Of a DNA stretch of 64,000 nt, positions 59,201 through 64,000 are shown one piece after another. The notes below the pieces were generated by a model. The model was not told where the DNA came from. It saw nothing but the letters and a program-made list of their open reading frames with translations, and did not search any database. How positions within the stretch are numbered: the first letter of the stretch is position 1; the number at the start of each line of letters is the position of its first letter. The stretch lies in assembly GCA_034687125.1 (NCBI GenBank), contig JAQGBZ010000259.1:1-64000 (forward strand), given 5' to 3'. Position numbers and translations under genes: made by a program. The stretch is from Neelides folsomi (Eukaryota; Arthropoda; Collembola; Neelipleona; Neelidae).

Positions 59201-61604
59201 CAAAATTGTTGAATTATTGTTGGAAAAAGATGCCAAAGTTAATGTATTTGATCACTATGGAAAAACTCCATTGTTTGTTGCAGTTTCAAGAGGAAACATC
59301 AAAATTGTCCAAATGTTGTTAAATAAATCAGCCGATGTAAATGCGGCTGAAAATGGAAAACATTTTACTCCTTTGATGGAAGCTGTTAATCGAAATGAAC
59401 CTGAAATCGTAAAACTTTTGTTGGATCACGGTGCGAATTTTAGTATCCTAACGGCTCAAAATTTTTCTCCGCTTCATTTTGCAGGGAAAGAAAACAGATT
59501 TGAAATTGCGGAATTGCTGTTAAAATACGGGGCGAATGCTGACGCGGTTGACAATGAAGAAAAAACGTCGCTGCATTTGGCGGCAAATGAAGGACATTTT
59601 GAAATTGTTCAATTATTGTTGAAATTCAATGCAAGCACCGTTTTGAGAGACCATTACAATAAGACTGCTTTGGATTCATCAAAAAATTCTCAAATTTCAT
59701 ACATTTTACAAAATTATGATAATACTCATAAAATTGGACAAAATGAAAATTCTCAAATTTCTCAAAATGCAAATATTGGAATTGTTTTATCAACAGCTGC
59801 CGTTTTCTTGATCCTTTTAATTGTCATCATTTTCCTTGTTATTAAATATAAAAGGAAAATCCAGGAATTGAAAAGATTTTTAAATGAAGATGAAATTAAG
59901 GAATTCATCGAAGGAGAAAAAATTTATTGTTCAATTGCAAATGAAGGAAATCAAGTTTTCAAATATAATAAAAATTATGAAGTGAAAAAAGAAGAACTTG
60001 TTATTGGTTAAAATTATTAAATATGTTTAATATATTTACAGATATAATTCTTATATACAAAATACAAATTTTAAATAATTAAATCTTTAAATCGATCATT
60101 TTATTTCAAATTATCTTAATATATTAAATAATTCATAAGAAAACTTAAAAAAACAATATGATGAAAATATATAATATATATGATATTTGATATTATTTTT
60201 TTAGGAACTAAAATCCTCGGAATTGGAAATTTTGGCATGGTTTTGAAAGGGTTTGTGAAAACGAAAGAAAGACAAATTGAAGTTGCGATCAAAGTTGTTA
60301 AATCCGGAGTTGACCTCGTCCAAATTAAAGCTCTTTTGGACGAATTAAAAATAATGTCTACAATTGGAAAACACGAAAATATTGTATCGCTTGTTGCCGC
60401 TTGCACAGAAAACATTAAAACAAGTGAACTATAATCAATTACAAAACGCATTTAAAACATTTATATAAAATAATAAATTACTAAAGATAAAAAGTAAGAA
60501 ATTATTTTTGTATTTTTAACTTTATATAAATTTTAATTCTTAAAAAAATTCAGATGAAGTGTACGTTGCGGTTGAATTTTGTTTAAAAGGAAATCTGCTT
60601 GAAATTTTATTATCAATGAACACAAACTTTTGTCCTATCGAAATCAACAAAAAAAATTTTACTAGTATTTACGAAAATTTTACAATGTAAAAGTAAAAAG
60701 TTATTTAATTAATCCACTTATTATTATGATGTTTTTTATTATGATTTGACAATTTATCAATGGTGATAATCCATTAGATGTTTCAAAGCAATTGATCCAA
60801 TGGTCTTTTGAAATTGCATGCGGAATGGAATTTCTAATTAAAAACAAAGTTCTGAATAAATAAATATTAATAATTATACTATTATGGTTAAAAATTATAA
60901 ACTTTAAGTATTATTTTAAGTAACAAAATTATTATAATTAAAAGTTGACATTTTGGTGGTATTATTGGTATAATTGACATCCTATTTTTTAGATTGTGCA
61001 TTGTGATTTAGCTGCGAGGAATATTTTATTAACTTCTGCAAATAAAGCTAAAATCTGTGATTTTGGATTATCGCGACAATTATTTGAAGATGCCACTTAT
61101 ACAAAAAAATCAAAAGTAATTAAATAGAATCCTTTCAAAATCAAATCAAATTTTATAATTAAAATTTATAAATGCTATCTATGTTAAATGAAATTTTCAG
61201 TCTCCTTTGCCATGGAAATGAATGGCCGTTGAATCCTTGAAATTCTTCAAATTTTCTGAGAAATCCGATGTTTGGTCTTACGGCGTCACTTTGTGGGAAA
61301 TGTTTTCATTGGGTTCAACTCCTTACGCCGGTTCTCATTGGAGTCCGGAATTTGTTAATTCATTGAAGAGCGGAATGAAATTGCCTAAACCAAATTACTC
61401 ATCAGAAGAAATGTAAGATTAAATAGCAATATTTGTTATATTTTTGGATACTATTTTCCATTTTTATTTAAATCTTTTTGAAAAGGATTAAAATTATATT
61501 TTGCGTTTAGGTAAAATTTAATGAAAAACTGTTGGGAAGTGAACCTAGAAGATCGCCCGACATTTTTTGAAATTGCACTCCGATTAGAAAATGAAATTGC
61601 ATAA
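56246..61604 (+). pseudogene. Receptor-tyrosine-kinase-like gene: trefoil x3 - ankyrin x~26 - TM - kinase, frame interrupted
   Basis: A signal peptide starts at 56246. Three P-type trefoil domains (about residues 30-75, 90-130, 150-195) each end in the CC pair (NRDCCYD, NKKCCFD, NRDCCFD). About 26 ankyrin repeats run to about 59690. A membrane span (IGIVLSTAAVFLILLIVIIF) is at about 59775 with a basic KYKRK stop-transfer. The tyrosine kinase exons follow: 60205-60423 (GIGNFGMV, VAIK), 60554-60664, 60778-60848, 60993-61115 ([14 protein letters not shown]), 61201-61412 ([15 protein letters not shown]) and 61511-61604 (NCWEVNLEDRPTF). Breaks: frameshifts near 58310, 58650 and 58757, TGA at 61219 where Trp is expected, and TAA at 61512 where Tyr is expected. 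All introns remain in phase, so decay is recent or partly sequence error. Confidence 0.75.
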
Positions 61605-62075
61605 GAAAATCCCCAATAAAAATAAATATGAATATAAACTATTATATTATATATTAATGTGTTTCTTAGGGTGCTTAATTGGTTTATGCAGTGGTATGGA
61701 TGTGTAAATGCTTCACTGTGGCCGAATGTAGAATTAAAATCTTCTAAATCATCTTCCTTTTTGATTTTGCAGACGAATTGTTGTGAATTTCTCCTTTTGA
61801 TTATATTTGGCAAAATGAGGTTCCAGGTTGAATTAACAAGTCGAAAATTTCTTAATTCTTTTTCATTGATGTATTTGAAAATATTTTTGAGAACCTGTTA
61901 GGTTTATTTGAAATATGTAAAACAATTACTTTTAAGCTATAACTTAATTTTCCCCCAAACTATAAGAATTAATTAAATATATTTAAATACAAGTATCAAT
62001 TACCAATTCATTGTTGAAAACAAATTCCTGAAGCTCAATTTCATCATCAGTGTTCTTATTTTCTTCAAGAGACAT
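61451..62075 (-). pseudogene. Truncated F-box gene copy
   Basis: Two exons, 62075-62004 (MSLEENKNTDDEIELQEFVF) and 61894 onward (VLKNIFKYINEKELRNFRLV), match the start of the F-box gene at 48379-50947, including intron position and phase. Homology continues through NIIKRRNSQQFVCKI to FNSTFG near 61700. The frame then runs into unrelated AT-coded sequence and stops at 61451, antisense to the last kinase exon. It has roughly the first 95 residues of a 687-residue relative. Confidence 0.72.
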
Positions 62076-62827
62076 TTTATCAGTATAATCAGAAGACAAT
62101 TTTCCCTTTATTCTTTCCTGAATACCACCAGACCTAGAATGGCATACACATATGTTAATTATTAAAAAAAATCACTTATAAATTCAAGTACAATTCTTGT
62201 TGATTTTTTTATATATAAATATAGGAAACTATTAATTAAGATAAGACTCACTCACAATTTGTCCGACAAATTATACCATATAAAATTTAAAGATAATGCA
62301 ACTTTAAATAAAATTCAATTTTAATTCTTTATACCTAGGTCAAATATTGAAATATATGGTATTAATACAATCAATTTTACATTATTATACAATAATTAAC
62401 TAAGTTTTGTAAAAGTGGAATAAGAAAATGTACAACAGCGCACACAAGTTTTAAGCTCAACTTGATACCAAAGAGAATTATTTTATGTATATATCTGCAC
62501 ATATAGAAACACTTAGAAAGTCTGACTCTTAATGAGTTTGAACTGTCTATATTCTTACACGTGATTCTGCACATTGTCATATTGCACATAATCCTAGCTT
62601 GCTTAGCATCATATTATCATATCATGGCATGGTTAATGCAATAAACTTTTGTGTATTAATTCTATTAACTCATTTGCTTTTGTGCACTTTGTGCCTTTGT
62701 GTTTGTGTTGTGCAGATAATTTATTATTAAACATATAGTAGATGTTAATCACTATCACAGTTTTATAAAAGTTACACTTTAAGTAAATAATATTTATATG
62801 TTTAATTGATTTCGTCAACTGAAATGG
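62076..62827. other. Spacer
   Basis: AT-rich sequence between the truncated F-box copy and the secreted orphan. Nothing is supported. Confidence 0.45.
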
Positions 62828-63874
62828 TTAGGCTGTCGCATGGAGTTTTTTGCATTCACTGTCTGCTTTGTCATCGAAATTGTACTTTAATGGGCAATAG
62901 CATTTGATGACCTTTTCTTTAGTAATTGAAATCGAGCCTCCGGAAAGAGCTTTAATTGTTAAGTTTATTAACAATATCTCCTTCTAAATACTGCGATGGG
63001 TATGGATATTCAGGAAACATAGGACGCTTTCCACGGGCAGCACATCTAAAATTATTATACAACACAAATTGAATAATTAAAATAGTTAAAAATTAGTTTC
63101 AATTAAATGATTTTATATATTTTAAAATATTGATTAGTTAACTGAAAATGTTGAACTAAATCTTACCTTCTCTTTTCAACCCCACGATATTTTTCTGAAT
63201 AAGTTTGGCAATTGAATTTTATTTCATTATTTATTCATCTCGTACTGGACCCTGAGGTGAATAATTTACCAAATAACAACAGAAAACAACGTTGTTCTTT
63301 TGCCCTTCAACTTCCAATGAAACTGGGACAATGACGGGATCTTTGACATGATAAGAAGGAATGTCCAAATTCCCACAATCATCAGCATGCTTCGAATATC
63401 TTATTTTGTCTGGAGAAACCTCCATTTTCGGTTTCGTTGCATCACCAGTACCATAATTATTATCAACAACAAAAGGTCTTCTGTGACAATCCCTGCCTTC
63501 GAATTTCGACTCATGATTCCGTCTGTAAGGCGCTTTCATTCAAAAATATCGCAGCCTCCTGTGAGTGGAACAAGATTTTCTGCAAGATTGGTGATTTTGT
63601 CTCTTTCGTATAATAAGGGAATTAACATGGATTCCTGTTCAGCTTCGTCTTCCATTTTACATGTTGGGTGATAATAACTCGATACTGGCTGATCTCTAAC
63701 ATTACAGGGCCATTTGGGTTCATCGGCTAGAAATTTGATTCAATATGGATGTTATTAAATGTCTAAATGTTAACATCATAACATGTATAATAAATGATAT
63801 GTTAATTAGGTTAGGTTACCTGTCGATATTCCTATACTAATAATAAAATAACATAGTAATGTAAATACAATCAT
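62828..63874 (-). pseudogene. Secreted cysteine-containing orphan with three single-base frame breaks
   Basis: Exon 1 (63874-63820) encodes a signal peptide (MIVFTLLCYFIISIGIST). Exon 2 (63726-63168) begins ADEPKWPCNV and runs through HPTCKMEDEAEQ and LTGGCDIF; after a one-base frame change (about 63540) it continues as MKAPYRRNHESKFEGRDCHR through NVVFCCYLVNYSPQG. After another break (about 63230) comes FNCQTYSEKYRGVEKRR. Exon 3 (63045-62828) holds CAARGKRPMFPEYPYPSQY and, after a third break (about 62963), KVIKCYCPLKYNFDDKADSE. Each break fits one missing or extra A in a short A run. No family is recognised; a secreted disulfide-bonded protein is likely. Confidence 0.55.
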
Positions 63875-64000
63875 TATATTAGTTTAGTATAAAGTTGAAT
63901 TTTTTAAAATCGCTAAATTAGTTTAATTCGATATAACGCTATGTGAGCTTAACAGGTCATAATATTAGAATTCTATAATGACTTTAAGCAAAATTGTATA

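Noticed and set aside
61219-61221. Selenocysteine at the TGA in the kinase
   Set aside because: The position is an invariant tryptophan in tyrosine kinases and a second stop (TAA) follows; decay or sequence error is simpler.

Overview
This is a eukaryotic nuclear window, very AT-rich, with many short GT-AG introns and poly-A/T-rich spacers. The conserved genes are animal (OSTF1, neugrin, TFIIB, TUBGCP5, MYCBP). The accessory set (seven-transmembrane chemoreceptor-like genes, a clan-2-like P450, tandem MATH-BTB genes, F-box genes, a PHB-depolymerase-like secreted protein, three exact TTAGG-type telomere units inside a MITE) points to an arthropod. A springtail (Collembola) is my best guess; that is inference, not proof. 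All exon structures below were worked out by hand from splice sites, reading phase and family resemblance.

Layout. 0-0.8 kb: a damaged C2H2 zinc-finger fragment. 1.3-12.8 kb: a dense housekeeping block: OSTF1 and neugrin diverging from a 61-bp shared promoter, TFIIB convergent with neugrin, then TUBGCP5 (12 exons) and a MYCBP-like gene. 12.8-16.2 kb: a gene-free stretch holding a complete 627-bp hAT-type MITE with an exact 8-bp target duplication. 16.3-19.9 kb: a six-exon cytochrome P450 and a convergent three-exon orphan gene. 21.4-24.2 kb: a chemoreceptor-like gene and a short BTB protein. 25.6-30 kb: a PHB-depolymerase-like protein that seems to have lost two of three catalytic residues and gained a Gln-rich tail, then a small secreted orphan. 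30.2-32.9 kb: a nine-finger C2H2 gene, a 176-bp MITE and a broken zinc-finger relative. 33.8-35.1 kb: a second chemoreceptor-like gene. 35.5-40 kb: an intact MATH-BTB gene and its pseudogenised tandem copy. 40.7-41 kb: a tiny three-exon gene for a secreted eight-cysteine peptide. 42.6-50.9 kb: an orphan membrane protein, a VWA-domain membrane protein, a shorter relative lacking the VWA domain, and an F-box gene. 51-55.6 kb: transposon debris, including a decayed P-element/THAP9-type transposase. 56.2-63.9 kb: a receptor-tyrosine-kinase-like locus with an unusual architecture (three trefoil domains, about 26 ankyrin repeats, one membrane span, tyrosine kinase), interrupted by three frameshifts and two stops; a truncated F-box copy; and a secreted orphan with three single-base frame breaks.

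The genes do not form a pathway. The strongest candidate for an undescribed system is the trefoil-ankyrin receptor kinase locus. Next are the cysteine-rich secreted peptide, the VWA/short-form membrane pair, the depolymerase-like pseudoenzyme, and the perfect fold-back palindromes around the MATH-BTB gene, which look like template-switch scars.
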